Assembly: GCF_038235435.1 (NCBI RefSeq)
Contig: NZ_CP151275.1
Location: 2,046,001 to 2,110,000 of the forward strand
Source of the DNA: Niveibacterium sp. SC-1
GTDB taxonomy: Bacteria > Pseudomonadota > Gammaproteobacteria > Burkholderiales > Rhodocyclaceae
Reading direction: 5' to 3'
Length of the DNA stretch: 64,000 nt
Below the pieces are notes generated by a model. That model searched no databases. It was not told the origin of the DNA and saw only the letters and a list, made by a program, of their open reading frames with translations. Position 1 is the first letter of the stretch. Each line of letters begins with the position of its first letter. Both the position numbers and the translations under genes were made by a program. Positions 19,866 to 29,263 of this stretch are shown here, one piece after another.

Positions 19866-21917
19866 ATGAGCCCGCAATCGCCGCACGACATCCGCAACCT
19901 TGCATTGATCGGCGCGGCGGGTACGGGCAAGACGATGTTGCTGGAGGCGCTCCTGCTCGCGGCCGGCGGACTCACTAGCGCGGGATCGATCGAAGGCGGC
20001 GACACGCTCTCGGACTTCGACCCGCACGAGAAGCAACTCGGACACTCGCTCTACGCCAGCCTGGCCCATGTCGAATGGGGCCAGCGCTGGATCAACCTGA
20101 TCGATACGCCCGGCACAGCGGACTTCCTCGGGCGCGCACTCCCGGCGCTTGCGGCGGTGGAGACGGCTGCCGTGTGCGTGGACGCGAGCACCGGCGTGCA
20201 GATGAGTACCCAGCGCTTGATGGCGCATGCCCAAGGCCTCTGCCGGCTGGTGATCGTCACCCGAATTGACGCCTCTGGCAGCCGCCCGGCCGAAACGCTT
20301 GCGGCCTTGCAGCATGCCTTCGGCAAGGTCTGCCTGCCGATCAACCTGCCAGCCCCGGACGGGAGTCGGGTGATCGACTGTTTTTTTTCGCCGGAGTACG
20401 AGGCCAGGACGGCCTTCTCCTCGGTGCTCGAGGCGCACGACGCGATGATCGACCAGGTCGTCGAACTCGACGAGGCGCTGATGGAGGTCTATCTCGACCA
20501 GGGGCAGTCGCTCAATCCTGAGCAGCTGCACGCGCCCTTCGAGCAGGCCCTGCGTGAAGGGCACCTGATTCCGGTCTGTTTCACTTCGGCACGCAGTGGC
20601 GCGGGCATACGCGAGTTGCTGGACATCATCGCGCAATTGATGCCCGACCCGACCGAAGGCAATCCACCCGCCTTCCTCAAGGGCGAAGGCGAGGACGCGC
20701 GGCCGGTGCCGGTGAGCGCGGATCCGCAAGGCCATGTGCTGGCGCACGTCTTCCAGGTGGCCAACGATCCCTATCGCGGAAAACTCGCGATCTTCCGCCT
20801 GCACCAGGGCCGGCTCCAGGCCGGAGCCTCGCTTTTCGTAGGGGACCAGCGCAAGCCGATGAAGGCTGCCCACCTGCTGCGTCTTCAGGGTCGTCAACAG
20901 GCAGAGATCACGAGCTGCGTCGCAGGAGATATCTGTGCGCTGGCACGGGCCGAGGATCTACATCGCGACGCGGTGCTGCATGACTCCCACGACGAAGACA
21001 ACCATCACCTGCGGCCCGCGGCGTACCCGAGCCCGATCGCCGGCGTGGCGCTGATGCCGCACAAGGCCGGCGACGAGCAGAAGCTCGCCGAGGCCCTGCA
21101 TCAGCTGCGTGACGAGGATGCCTGCCTGGCGGTGGAGTTCGACGCCCAGGCGCGGCGCACGGTCTTGCGCGGGCTGGGAGACCAGCACCTGCGAACGGCG
21201 ATCGAGCAGCTACAGCGGCGCTGGAGCATCGGGCTCGACACTGCGCCACCCACCGTGCCTTACCGCGAAACGATCGCTGCAGGTGCCGAGGCGCGCTACC
21301 GGCACAAGAAGCAGAGCGGGGGCGCCGGTCAGTTCGGCGAGGTGGCGTTGCGGGTGGAGCCCCTGGCGCGTGGAGAGGGTTTCGAATTCCAGGATGCGGT
21401 GAAGGGCGGCGCCATCCCGGGGCAGTTCATGGGCGCGGTGGAGAAGGGCGTGCGGCAGGCACTCGCCGAGGGGGCGCTGGCTGGTTTCCCGGTGCACGAC
21501 CTGCGGGTGGTCGTGCTCGATGGCAAGCACCACAGCGTGGACTCCAACGAGATCTCCTTCGTCTCGGCGGCCCGGCAGGCGGTGTTGCAGGCGCTTGCCG
21601 AAGCCAGGCCGCTGCTCCTGGAGCCGCTGGTGAGCGTGGTGATCCGTGCGGCCGAGGGGCATTTCGGGACGCTGTCGGGCGAGTTCTCGAGCCGACGGGG
21701 CCGAGTGGTGTCCACCGATTCGCCGCGTTCGGGCTGGGTCGAGATTTCCGCCCAGGTGCCGCTGGCGGAAATGGAGGGTTTTGAAATGCGCATCAAGTCG
21801 CTCCTCGCGGGAGATAGCGACTTCACGATCGCGCCGGACCACTATGAGCCGGCGCCTGCCGACGTCCAGCAGCGGCTTGCGCGCGAGTGGGGGGCGCGCA
21901 GCCGCGCCGGCTCTTGA
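19866..21917 (+). CDS. Elongation factor G-like translational GTPase (paralogue)
   Basis: About 683 aa with EF-G domain order: G domain, domain II, III, IV (HKKQSGGAGQFGEVALRVEP, VDSNEISFVSAARQA) and V. The G domain departs from true EF-G: G1 is GAAGTGKT, G3 reads DTPGTADF with Thr at the position of the catalytic His (DTPGHVDF), and G4 is TRID rather than NKxD. This is one of the EF-G paralogue types found beside housekeeping fusA; its function is not known and canonical translocation is unlikely. ATG 19866 has GGAGG four bases before it; ATG 19824 is an alternative. No str-operon genes are nearby. Confidence 0.85.
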   Translation: MSPQSPHDIRNLALIGAAGTGKTMLLEALLLAAGGLTSAGSIEGGDTLSDFDPHEKQLGHSLYASLAHVEWGQRWINLIDTPGTADFLGRALPALAAVETAAVCVDASTGVQMSTQRLMAHAQGLCRLVIVTRIDASGSRPAETLAALQHAFGKVCLPINLPAPDGSRVIDCFFSPEYEARTAFSSVLEAHDAMIDQVVELDEALMEVYLDQGQSLNPEQLHAPFEQALREGHLIPVCFTSARSGAGIRELLDIIAQLMPDPTEGNPPAFLKGEGEDARPVPVSADPQGHVLAHVFQVANDPYRGKLAIFRLHQGRLQAGASLFVGDQRKPMKAAHLLRLQGRQQAEITSCVAGDICALARAEDLHRDAVLHDSHDEDNHHLRPAAYPSPIAGVALMPHKAGDEQKLAEALHQLRDEDACLAVEFDAQARRTVLRGLGDQHLRTAIEQLQRRWSIGLDTAPPTVPYRETIAAGAEARYRHKKQSGGAGQFGEVALRVEPLARGEGFEFQDAVKGGAIPGQFMGAVEKGVRQALAEGALAGFPVHDLRVVVLDGKHHSVDSNEISFVSAARQAVLQALAEARPLLLEPLVSVVIRAAEGHFGTLSGEFSSRRGRVVSTDSPRSGWVEISAQVPLAEMEGFEMRIKSLLAGDSDFTIAPDHYEPAPADVQQRLAREWGARSRAGS

Positions 21918-21972
21918 ACGGCGCGTTGCGGAAGGCGGCCCAGGCTGCTTCCGCGGAGCCGCAATCGTTCCT

Positions 21973-21999
21973 TCAAGTCCTCGGAATTCCGGCCGTTAG
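21973..21999 (+). promoter_or_regulatory. Sigma-28 (FliA) type promoter of the small peptide-MCP unit
   Basis: TCAAGTCC (21973-21980) and GCCGTTAG (21992-21999) with an 11-base spacer match the FliA consensus TAAAGTTT-N11-GCCGATAA. Transcription would start about 25 bases ahead of the 45-aa peptide gene. Confidence 0.65.
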
Positions 22000-22032
22000 C
22001 CCCGCTTGTTGCGGGCCTGAGGGAGAACGGTG

Positions 22033-22170
22033 ATGGGGCGTGAAGGCTTGAAGGATCCGGTCTGGTGGCTGTTCGCCGCCTGGGTAGGGGCCTCCCTCGC
22101 GGGGCTGGCCTGGTTTGAATGGAAAGGCCTGGCCGAGGGCGTGCTCTGCTTCGGTGGAGGTGCAGCATGA
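22033..22170 (+). CDS. 45-aa single-pass membrane peptide coupled to the MCP gene
   Basis: A small frame of 45 codons plus stop. ATG 22033 follows GAGGGAGA at good distance, and the stop overlaps the MCP start as ATGA. The peptide has a charged start (MGREGLKD), a hydrophobic helix ([19 protein letters not shown]) and a short Gly-rich tail. It lies directly behind the FliA-type promoter, so it should be made with the flagellar/chemotaxis regulon. I recognise no family. A role as an MCP partner or simply as a leader that couples translation are both possible. Confidence 0.6.
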   Translation: MGREGLKDPVWWLFAAWVGASLAGLAWFEWKGLAEGVLCFGGGAA

Positions 22171-23675
22171 GCGCGCAGGGCGCAGGTCGTTCCGAGGCGC
22201 TGGTTCACTACGGCGCGCGTGCGGACCGGGTCTTCGAGTGGGTGTTGGGGATCCATCTCGTGGTGTGCCTGGTGGTCGGCGTGCTGCGCGACAACTGGCT
22301 GGTGGTACTGCTCGTGGGTGTCCCCGCCTTCCTCGTCCCCCTCGCGATTGCGCGGCTGCGGTCCGGTTCGCTGGTGTCGCGCCTGGCGATCGCCTGCGCC
22401 ACGATGATTTTCGCCGCGCTGCTCATCCATCAGACGCACGGGATGATCGAGGCGCACTTCGGCATTTTCGTGCTGCTCGCCTTCCTGCTGCTCTATTGCG
22501 ACTGGCGTCCTCTGGTGGCAGCCGCCACGGTGATCGCGGTCCACCATGTTCTCTTCGCCTGGCTGCAGGACCAGGGTGCCGGGGTCTGGGCCTATCCGGC
22601 GGCGGTGAATGCCGGGATTGTGGTCGTGCATGCCGCCTACGTCGTGATCGAGACCTTCCTGCTCTGCGTGATGTCAGGGATGTTGCGCCAACGGATCGAG
22701 GACGGCATCGAGATCTCCGGCTTCGCGATGGCAGCGTCCGAGGGACGACTGGACTTTGCTTTCGACGCTGGCCGTGTGGCCTCTCGCCCGGTGATGCGCG
22801 CCGCCAGCACGATGCAGGAACGCCTGCGCGACACGGTGGGCGGCGTCAAGTCCGGCTCCGAACGGCTCGCGGCCTTGTCGGCGCGGCTGTCCGGCAGCGT
22901 GGAGGAAATCGCGGACGCGGCGTCGGTCCAGAGCCAGTCCTCGCTCGCGATGGCTGCGGCCGTGGCGCAGATGTCCGAAGCCGTGCGGCAGATCGAGACG
23001 CATGCGCAAGAGGCGCACGCACTGGCCGACCATTCTGTCGCAGCGGCGACGCAGGGCGGCTCGGTGGTGCGGGCCGCGGTCAGCGAGATGTCGAGCATCG
23101 CCCAGGTGATCGAGCGGGCCGCTGTTGAAGTGCAGCAGCTGGGCGAGAAGTCCGAACGGGCGGCCCAGGTCGTGGGGATCATCAAGGAGATCGCCGATCA
23201 GACCAACCTGCTCGCACTCAACGCGGCGATCGAGGCGGCTCGGGCCGGCGAGAGCGGTCGCGGTTTCGCCGTGGTGGCCGACGAAGTGCGCAAGCTCTCC
23301 GAGCGCACGACCCAGTCGACCAACGAGATCGGCACGATGATGAGCGCGATGCGCGACGCGAAGGAGGCGGTCCTGCAGATCATCGGGACGGCGGTGGCTC
23401 AAGTCCAGGCTGGCGTCGCTCACGCGGGGGCGGCGGGCGAGAGCATCGACCGGATCACCGAGCAGGCGGGCCACGTCGGTTCGGTGGTGCAGTCCATTTC
23501 CCTGGCGCTGAGTGAGCAGACCGCGGCGGCCGAGGAAATCGCGCGTCATGTGGAGCACATCTCCCTCAAGGCGGAGACCTCGGCCTCGGCGACCCGCGCG
23601 ATCGCTGGAGAAAGCCTGGACGTCAAAGCCGTGTCCGAGGATCTACATCGGGCGATGGCGCAGTTCCGGACTTGA
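22167..23675 (+). CDS. Methyl-accepting chemotaxis protein with 6-TM sensor region
   Basis: A 502-aa MCP. Residues ~22-168 are about six transmembrane helices with very short loops and no periplasmic ligand domain. This region carries His-rich motifs [11 protein letters not shown] (88-98), YCDWR (110-114) and HH (126-127). HAMP is not evident. The cytoplasmic half is a standard signalling domain with hairpin tip [40 protein letters not shown]. It should control CheA via a coupling protein. ATG 22167 is chosen because it overlaps the upstream peptide stop and opens the membrane domain. Confidence 0.92.
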   Translation: MSAQGAGRSEALVHYGARADRVFEWVLGIHLVVCLVVGVLRDNWLVVLLVGVPAFLVPLAIARLRSGSLVSRLAIACATMIFAALLIHQTHGMIEAHFGIFVLLAFLLLYCDWRPLVAAATVIAVHHVLFAWLQDQGAGVWAYPAAVNAGIVVVHAAYVVIETFLLCVMSGMLRQRIEDGIEISGFAMAASEGRLDFAFDAGRVASRPVMRAASTMQERLRDTVGGVKSGSERLAALSARLSGSVEEIADAASVQSQSSLAMAAAVAQMSEAVRQIETHAQEAHALADHSVAAATQGGSVVRAAVSEMSSIAQVIERAAVEVQQLGEKSERAAQVVGIIKEIADQTNLLALNAAIEAARAGESGRGFAVVADEVRKLSERTTQSTNEIGTMMSAMRDAKEAVLQIIGTAVAQVQAGVAHAGAAGESIDRITEQAGHVGSVVQSISLALSEQTAAAEEIARHVEHISLKAETSASATRAIAGESLDVKAVSEDLHRAMAQFRT

Positions 23676-23743
23676 GGCGGGGCGAGCGGGGGCACGCGGC
23701 GGTGTAAGCTGCGCGCTCCCGAATCCTTCCCCCTCCGACGTCC

Positions 23744-25390
23744 ATGGCGAGAGTGGTTCCCCAAGGCTGGCAGGCCTTGCGCAACAGCAAGCCGAGCGCG
23801 CAGCTTTCGCGCGAACTCGACACCCTGGAGCTGCTGGCAAGCCGCTTGCCCGAGGCGGTGACGATCTACCACGGGGTCCATTGGAACCGGGTGGAGGGGG
23901 CGCAGTCGCTGTTCGGCGAGATTGACTTCGCCCTGGTGGGCGCCGGCGGGCGCGTCGTGCTGGTGGAGCAGCAGAGCGGCTTTCTCAGCGAGATGCCCGG
24001 CGCCGCTGGCCCGCGTGCCGCACAGGCCGTCCGGCATCGCCTGGGGCAGGCTGCAGCCTCGGTCGGTGGCGGGCTTACCGCGGTGACTCAGGGTGCCAAG
24101 GTTGAAGTCCTCCTGTTCCTGCCCGACTACGCCGTGCGCGACGCGGGCAGCGTGGGCCTGGATCCCGCGCGGATCGTCGACACGCGTTCGCGCGACGCCC
24201 TGGTCGAACGGATCGAATCCTTGCTGAGCGGCGAGACAGCGACCGACGTCGCGGCCGTGCATCGCTATTTCGCCGATGCCCTGCGGCTGGAGCCGGATGT
24301 CGGTGCCACAGCGCAGCAGGCGAAGGACCTTTATGTGCGCCTGTCGGGTGGCCTCACCGAGTGGGCGCGGCGGATCGAGATGTCGCCTCACCGTCTGCGG
24401 GTCATCGGCACCGCGGGCTCGGGCAAGACGCAGCTCGCGCTGGCGATCTACCGCGAGGCGCTCGCCGCGGGCCGGCGGCCGCTCTACCTGTGCTTCAACC
24501 GCCCCTTGGCGGACCACTTCGCCACCCTGGTGCCGCCCGGCGGCGAGGTGGCGACCTATCGCCAGTACTGCAATCGCGCAATCCGCAGTCTCGGAATCAA
24601 CGTGGACTTCTCTGCTCCGGACGCCTTTGACCGGGTCGAGGCGGCCTTTGCAGCGATGGCGGTGGAGCCGGAGTGGCGTTGCGACGAGCTGATCATCGAT
24701 GAGGGCCAGGACTTTTCCGCGGCCTGGCGCGACGCGGCCCTGCGGCTGCTCAAGCCCGAGGGGCGGGGCTGGTGGCTGGAAGACCCGTCCCAGAACCTGT
24801 ATGACCGCGAGCCGGTGGCGCTGCCGGGTTGGGTGACACTGCGCTCCACCACCAACTACCGCAGCCCGCAGGGCGTCGTGGATTTCCTCAACAGCCTGCG
24901 CCCGGGCGTGGCGATCGATGCGGGCAGTCCGGTAGCGGGCACCGCGGTCGATGTGCAGCGCTACTCGGATCGCGAAGACCTCCTCGAACGCACCCGCCGG
25001 GCGATCACGGCGGCGATCGGTCAAGGCTTCTCGCGCGAACAGATCGTGGTGCTGAGCTTTCATGGCCGCGAGCGTTCGGCGTTCAACGGGGTGCAACAGC
25101 TCGGGCCGATCCCGCTGCGTCGCTTCACCGGCTACGACGCGGTGGGCATTCCGCAGTTCTCCCAGGGGGATGTGCTGTTCGAGACGGTTTATCGCTTCAA
25201 GGGCCAGAGCGCGCCGTGCGTGATCTTCACCGAGGTGGACTTCGAAGCCTTCGACGAGGTCGCCTGGCGCAAGCTCTTCGTCGGTGCGACCCGCGCGAGC
25301 CTGCGGCTGTCGGTGTTGCTATCGGCGAGTGCAGCCCAGGCCTGCGGGCTGGAGACGGATGCTGCCAGGCGTCCCGAGGACATCCGCTGA
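23744..25390 (+). CDS. NERD-domain protein with SF1 helicase-like ATPase
   Basis: A 548-aa protein. Residues ~30-170 resemble a NERD (nuclease-related) domain: FGEIDFALVGAGGRVVLVEQQSG. The nuclease pattern expects E-x-K after the Asp; here it reads E-Q-Q. An SF1 helicase-like domain follows: Walker A GTAGSGKTQLA (~225), DELIIDEGQDF (~320), ETVYRFKGQSAPCVIF and LFVGATRA. It is compact, without the long 1B/2B insertions of UvrD. It lies between two MCP genes without operon signals of its own. A DNA-repair or defence role is possible, but nothing here fixes it. Confidence 0.8.
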   Translation: MARVVPQGWQALRNSKPSAQLSRELDTLELLASRLPEAVTIYHGVHWNRVEGAQSLFGEIDFALVGAGGRVVLVEQQSGFLSEMPGAAGPRAAQAVRHRLGQAAASVGGGLTAVTQGAKVEVLLFLPDYAVRDAGSVGLDPARIVDTRSRDALVERIESLLSGETATDVAAVHRYFADALRLEPDVGATAQQAKDLYVRLSGGLTEWARRIEMSPHRLRVIGTAGSGKTQLALAIYREALAAGRRPLYLCFNRPLADHFATLVPPGGEVATYRQYCNRAIRSLGINVDFSAPDAFDRVEAAFAAMAVEPEWRCDELIIDEGQDFSAAWRDAALRLLKPEGRGWWLEDPSQNLYDREPVALPGWVTLRSTTNYRSPQGVVDFLNSLRPGVAIDAGSPVAGTAVDVQRYSDREDLLERTRRAITAAIGQGFSREQIVVLSFHGRERSAFNGVQQLGPIPLRRFTGYDAVGIPQFSQGDVLFETVYRFKGQSAPCVIFTEVDFEAFDEVAWRKLFVGATRASLRLSVLLSASAAQACGLETDAARRPEDIR

Positions 25391-25413
25391 GGTCTCGGAC
25401 CGGCGTCGCCAAC

Positions 25414-25440
25414 TAAAGTCGCCTCTTCGCCAGCCGTTAT
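25414..25440 (+). promoter_or_regulatory. Sigma-28 (FliA) type promoter of the second MCP
   Basis: TAAAGTCG (25414-25421) and GCCGTTAT (25433-25440) with an 11-base spacer closely match the FliA consensus. The MCP start is 64 bases downstream. Confidence 0.8.
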
Positions 25441-25503
25441 AGGCGGCAACCGCAGAGTGGCGCCAAGAGTGCTTCTGCGCGGCTTCTCTCCCTTGGGGCG
25501 CTC

Positions 25504-27162
25504 ATGAAAGAACTCATCCTTGTCCTGTTGTGTGGTCTGGTCGTCGGTGCCGTGGGCGCGTTGGCCGCTCTGTCGGGGAACATCTGGCTGATCGCCGTGG
25601 TGACGGGCGTGGTCGCGGCCGTGCTGGTAGGCGGTCTGGCGGTCCTGCGCCGGCGCGCCGTTCGCCGGCTCGCGGGTCTCGTCGAACAGATCAACCGCGA
25701 TGGTGATCTGGGCCGCGGTGTTGCGGTAAGCGATCCGTCCTTGCGGGCGGTGGGCACGGCGATGGACGAGTTGCTGGACGTGCTGCAGGGAATGGTAGCC
25801 AAGACAGTCACGGACGCCGGGCAGATCGAGTCCGCAGCCAAGCGCTTGGGCGAGGATTCAAGCGAAGCGCTGGGTCGCTCCCGGCTGCAGCGGGACGCGG
25901 CTGAACAGATGGGAACCGCCATCGAGGAAATGACCGGCACCATCTACGACGTGGCCGAACATGCCTCCCAGACGACCCGCATCGCGCAGGAGGCGCGCGA
26001 GCTGTCGGTCCGCGGCAAGGGAGTGGTCGCCGAGGTGTCGCGCGAGATCGAGGAGACGGCCCAGCAAGTGGAAGCCTCCGCGACGGTGGTGGCGTCCTTG
26101 GGCGAGCGCTCGCAGGCCATTGGCGGCATCGTGCGGGTGATTCACGAGATCGCTGACCAGACCAATCTGCTCGCGCTCAATGCCGCGATCGAGGCGGCCC
26201 GCGCGGGCGAGCAGGGGCGCGGCTTCGCAGTGGTGGCGGACGAGGTGCGCAAACTGGCCGAGCGGACCGCGACTGCGACAGGCGAGATCAGCAAGGTCAT
26301 CGCCGACATCCAGCAGGAAACCGCGCGCGCAATCGGCGCCATCGAGGCGGGCTCCAGCAAGGCGCGTGACGGGGCGCTCAAGGCGCGCGAGGCTGCCGAC
26401 GCCCTCGATGCGATCGAGTCAGGCGCGCACTCGACTCTCGAAAAGGTCGAGTCCATCGTCTCGGCCATCCAGGGCCAGAGTCGCGAAGCGGAGCGCCTGC
26501 ACGGTTCGGTGCAACGGATCGTGCAGATCGCGGACCAGAACCTGGAGGGTTCGCAGAGAACGCAGCAGGATTCGACCCGCCTGGAGCATCTCGCGACCAA
26601 CCTCGCCGAGATCAACCGGGTCTTCAAGCTGGGCGAATCAGGCCAGCGCGCCGCCGCCGTGCATGCGCGCATGCCCGCTGTCGCGCGGGAAGCGGCCGCG
26701 CGCGTTGGCGCCACGCTGGACGCGGCGATCAGCGGTGGCCGGTTGGCCGAAGGGGATATCTTCGACCAGAACTACAAGCCGATCCCGGATACCCAGCCGC
26801 AGAAGTTCCACACCCGCTTCGATGGCCTGACGGACGAGCTCCTGCCACCGGTCCAGGAGCCGCTGCTGGAGCAGTATCCGGAGCTCGTCTACGCGGGTGC
26901 GGTAGACAGGAATGGCTATTTCCCGACCCACAACAAGCGCTTCACCCAGCCCTTGACCGGCGACCCGGCCAAGGACGTGGTCGGCAACCGCACCAAGCGG
27001 ATCTTCGATGACCCCGTGGGCAAGCGCTGTGGTGCCCATGAGCTCGAATTCCTGGTGCAGACCTACCGTCGCGACACCGGCGAAGTGATGCATGACATCT
27101 CGGCCCCCATCTACGTCCGTGGCCAGCACTGGGGCGGATTTCGAATCGGTTACAGGGCTTAA
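25504..27162 (+). CDS. Methyl-accepting chemotaxis protein with C-terminal Cache-like domain
   Basis: A 552-aa MCP with unusual order. Two adjacent transmembrane helices (~5-45) are joined by a very short loop, so there is no periplasmic sensor. The signalling domain follows ([40 protein letters not shown], ~215-255). After it, residues ~410-552 form a Cache/PilJ-like module with [28 protein letters not shown] and the ending [20 protein letters not shown]. Thus the ligand domain is predicted to be cytoplasmic. MCPs with this layout are known, but what they sense is mostly unclear. Start ATG 25504 after a FliA-type promoter. Confidence 0.92.
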   Translation: MKELILVLLCGLVVGAVGALAALSGNIWLIAVVTGVVAAVLVGGLAVLRRRAVRRLAGLVEQINRDGDLGRGVAVSDPSLRAVGTAMDELLDVLQGMVAKTVTDAGQIESAAKRLGEDSSEALGRSRLQRDAAEQMGTAIEEMTGTIYDVAEHASQTTRIAQEARELSVRGKGVVAEVSREIEETAQQVEASATVVASLGERSQAIGGIVRVIHEIADQTNLLALNAAIEAARAGEQGRGFAVVADEVRKLAERTATATGEISKVIADIQQETARAIGAIEAGSSKARDGALKAREAADALDAIESGAHSTLEKVESIVSAIQGQSREAERLHGSVQRIVQIADQNLEGSQRTQQDSTRLEHLATNLAEINRVFKLGESGQRAAAVHARMPAVAREAAARVGATLDAAISGGRLAEGDIFDQNYKPIPDTQPQKFHTRFDGLTDELLPPVQEPLLEQYPELVYAGAVDRNGYFPTHNKRFTQPLTGDPAKDVVGNRTKRIFDDPVGKRCGAHELEFLVQTYRRDTGEVMHDISAPIYVRGQHWGGFRIGYRA

Positions 27163-27172
27163 CGTTGCTGGC

Positions 27173-27199
27173 TCAAGTTGAGAGATACCCTGCCGTAAG
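27173..27199 (+). promoter_or_regulatory. Sigma-28 (FliA) type promoter of the cheV-cheA operon
   Basis: TCAAGTTG (27173-27180) and GCCGTAAG (27192-27199) with an 11-base spacer match the FliA consensus. It is 61 bases ahead of the first cheV and could drive cheV-cheV-cheY-cheZ-cheA. Confidence 0.7.
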
Positions 27200-27259
27200 T
27201 GTTATCGACGCCTGCGCACTAAGCGCGGCACGGAAATAAAGGCCGAGTTGGAGAGAGGC

Positions 27260-28225
27260 ATGTCCGAACTGCTCAAGAGTGTTGACGCAAGAACCCGGCT
27301 GGCCGGTACGAACAAACTGGAAATCCTGCTCTTTTCGCTAGGCGAGGACACGCGCACCGGACGACGCGAGACCTTCGGGATCAACGTCTTCAAAGTGCGC
27401 GAAGTGATGCGCACGCCGGCGATCACCGCAGCCCCCGACATGCAGGATTCGGTGGAAGGCATGGTTTCGCTGCGCGGCCAACTGGTGCCGGTGGTGGACC
27501 TTGCGAAGTACGCCAACGTGAATCGCGAAGGTCGTCGCGACATCATGATCGTGACGGAATACAACGGCCACACGCAGGGCTTCCTGGTCGAGTCGGTGGA
27601 CAACATCCTGCGCCTGGACTGGTCACAGATGCGCGTGCCGCCCGAAATGACCAGCAACCGTCTGGGCGGGCTGGTGACTGCGGTGACCGAGCTCGACGAC
27701 GGTCGCCTGATCATGATGCTCGACGTCGAAAAGGTGCTCTCCGAGACCACCAAGTACGACGACGACTTCATGTTCAAGGACATCCCCAAGGTGCGTCGCG
27801 AGGATGCGACCGTCTTCTACGCGGACGACTCCTCGGTCGCGCGCAAGCAGATCGAACGCACGCTGGGCCTGATGGGCGTGCGTGCCCTCGGGGCGGTCAA
27901 CGGGCGTGCGGCCTGGGACGATCTGCAGCGCATGGCGCAGCACGCCGAGGTCACCGGCCGCAAGGTCAAGGAAATGGTCAACGTGATCCTGACCGACATC
28001 GAAATGCCGGAGATGGATGGCTACATCCTGACGCGCCGGATCAAGACCGATCCGCGTTTCGAAGGCATTCCCGTACTGATGCATTCGTCGCTCTCGGGCA
28101 TGTCGAACCAGGCCCTTGGCAAGTCCGTGGGCGTGGACAACTACGTATCCAAGTTCGAGCCGCACCGTCTGGCGGAAGCGCTGCTGGAATTCATCGACGG
28201 CGCATCGGCCGAGGCCGGCCGCTGA
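27260..28225 (+). CDS. cheV: Chemotaxis coupling protein CheV (first copy)
   Basis: A 321-aa CheW-receiver fusion. The CheW-like domain (~10-165) begins [22 protein letters not shown] and includes [15 protein letters not shown] and SVEGMVSLRGQLVPVVDL. The receiver (~185-320) has FYADDSSVARKQIE, phospho-acceptor Asp in [12 protein letters not shown], Ser in MHSSLS and Lys in NYVSKFEP. CheV couples MCPs to CheA, and receiver phosphorylation is thought to tune adaptation. ATG 27260 after GAGAGAGG is preferred over an upstream TTG. A paralogue follows after 70 bases. Confidence 0.94.
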   Translation: MSELLKSVDARTRLAGTNKLEILLFSLGEDTRTGRRETFGINVFKVREVMRTPAITAAPDMQDSVEGMVSLRGQLVPVVDLAKYANVNREGRRDIMIVTEYNGHTQGFLVESVDNILRLDWSQMRVPPEMTSNRLGGLVTAVTELDDGRLIMMLDVEKVLSETTKYDDDFMFKDIPKVRREDATVFYADDSSVARKQIERTLGLMGVRALGAVNGRAAWDDLQRMAQHAEVTGRKVKEMVNVILTDIEMPEMDGYILTRRIKTDPRFEGIPVLMHSSLSGMSNQALGKSVGVDNYVSKFEPHRLAEALLEFIDGASAEAGR

Positions 28226-28295
28226 GCGGCCCGCGCCGAGCCGCGGAATCGCCACAGACACGTATGCAACCCGGGCAGCATTGAGGGAACGGCAA

Positions 28296-29246
28296 ATGGA
28301 GCTCACCCAGGAAAACAACCTTCTCGAAAGCGTCGACGCACGCACCAAGCTTGCGGGCTCGAACCGCATGGAGATCCTGCTGTTCTCGCTCGGCACGAGC
28401 GAGACCTTCGGCATTAACGTCTTCAAGGTGCGGGAAGTTTCGAAGGCGCCCTTCATCACCAAATCGCCCAACATGCCCGCTGGCGTAGAGGGGCTCATTT
28501 CCCTGCGTGGCAACGTGATACCGGTGCTCTCGCTCGGTCGCATCCTCGGGCTGCAGAAGCCGGACGCGCCCCTGGGGGAATCGATGATGGTGACCGAGTA
28601 CAGCAAGCACACGCTGGGTTTCCTGGTCGAGGACGTGGACCGGATCATCCGTGTGGAGTGGTCCAAGGTGCGCCAGCCCGAGAGCCTGAGCTCGGGCGCA
28701 GGGAACTACATCACCGCGATCACGGAGCTGCCGGACGGTCGCCTGGTCTCCATCCTCGACGTCGAAACCATCCTCGCGAACACCTTCGGCGAAGCTCCCA
28801 TCGGCCAGATCGCGCCGCTGGGCAAGCAGGAAGAAGCGAACATCTTCTTCGTCGACGATTCGGCGGTTGCCCGTCGCAAGATCAGTGAAGTGCTGGAAAA
28901 GCTCGGCGTCCGCCACAAGCACGCCATGAACGGGCAGGAAGCCTGGACGCGTCTGGAAGGCATGGCCACTCATGCACAGATGCAGAAGCGCAGCCTGGCC
29001 GACGAACTCGATCTCATCCTGGTCGATGCCGAAATGCCGGAGATGGATGGTTACGTCCTGACCCGCCACATCAAGCTGGACGCGCGCTTCAACGGCATTC
29101 CGGTCGTCATGCACTCCTCGCTCTCTTCCGAGGCTAACCGTGCCATGGGCCGCTCGGTCGGCGTAGATGCCTACGTCGCCAAGTTCGATGCCGAAGTGCT
29201 CGCCGACACCCTTCGTCCGTATCTGCTCAAGCAACACAGGGAATAA
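28296..29246 (+). CDS. cheV: Chemotaxis coupling protein CheV (second copy)
   Basis: A 316-aa CheV paralogue of the preceding gene, with the same [22 protein letters not shown] opening, [31 protein letters not shown], and a receiver with [13 protein letters not shown], phospho-acceptor in [26 protein letters not shown] and YVAKFDAE. The two copies are related over full length but clearly diverged, which points to an old duplication with separate roles rather than recent doubling. The start is ATG 28296; the frame is open upstream over the end of the first copy. Confidence 0.94.
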   Translation: MELTQENNLLESVDARTKLAGSNRMEILLFSLGTSETFGINVFKVREVSKAPFITKSPNMPAGVEGLISLRGNVIPVLSLGRILGLQKPDAPLGESMMVTEYSKHTLGFLVEDVDRIIRVEWSKVRQPESLSSGAGNYITAITELPDGRLVSILDVETILANTFGEAPIGQIAPLGKQEEANIFFVDDSAVARRKISEVLEKLGVRHKHAMNGQEAWTRLEGMATHAQMQKRSLADELDLILVDAEMPEMDGYVLTRHIKLDARFNGIPVVMHSSLSSEANRAMGRSVGVDAYVAKFDAEVLADTLRPYLLKQHRE

Positions 29247-29263
29247 CCCCCGGAGAATCAAAT

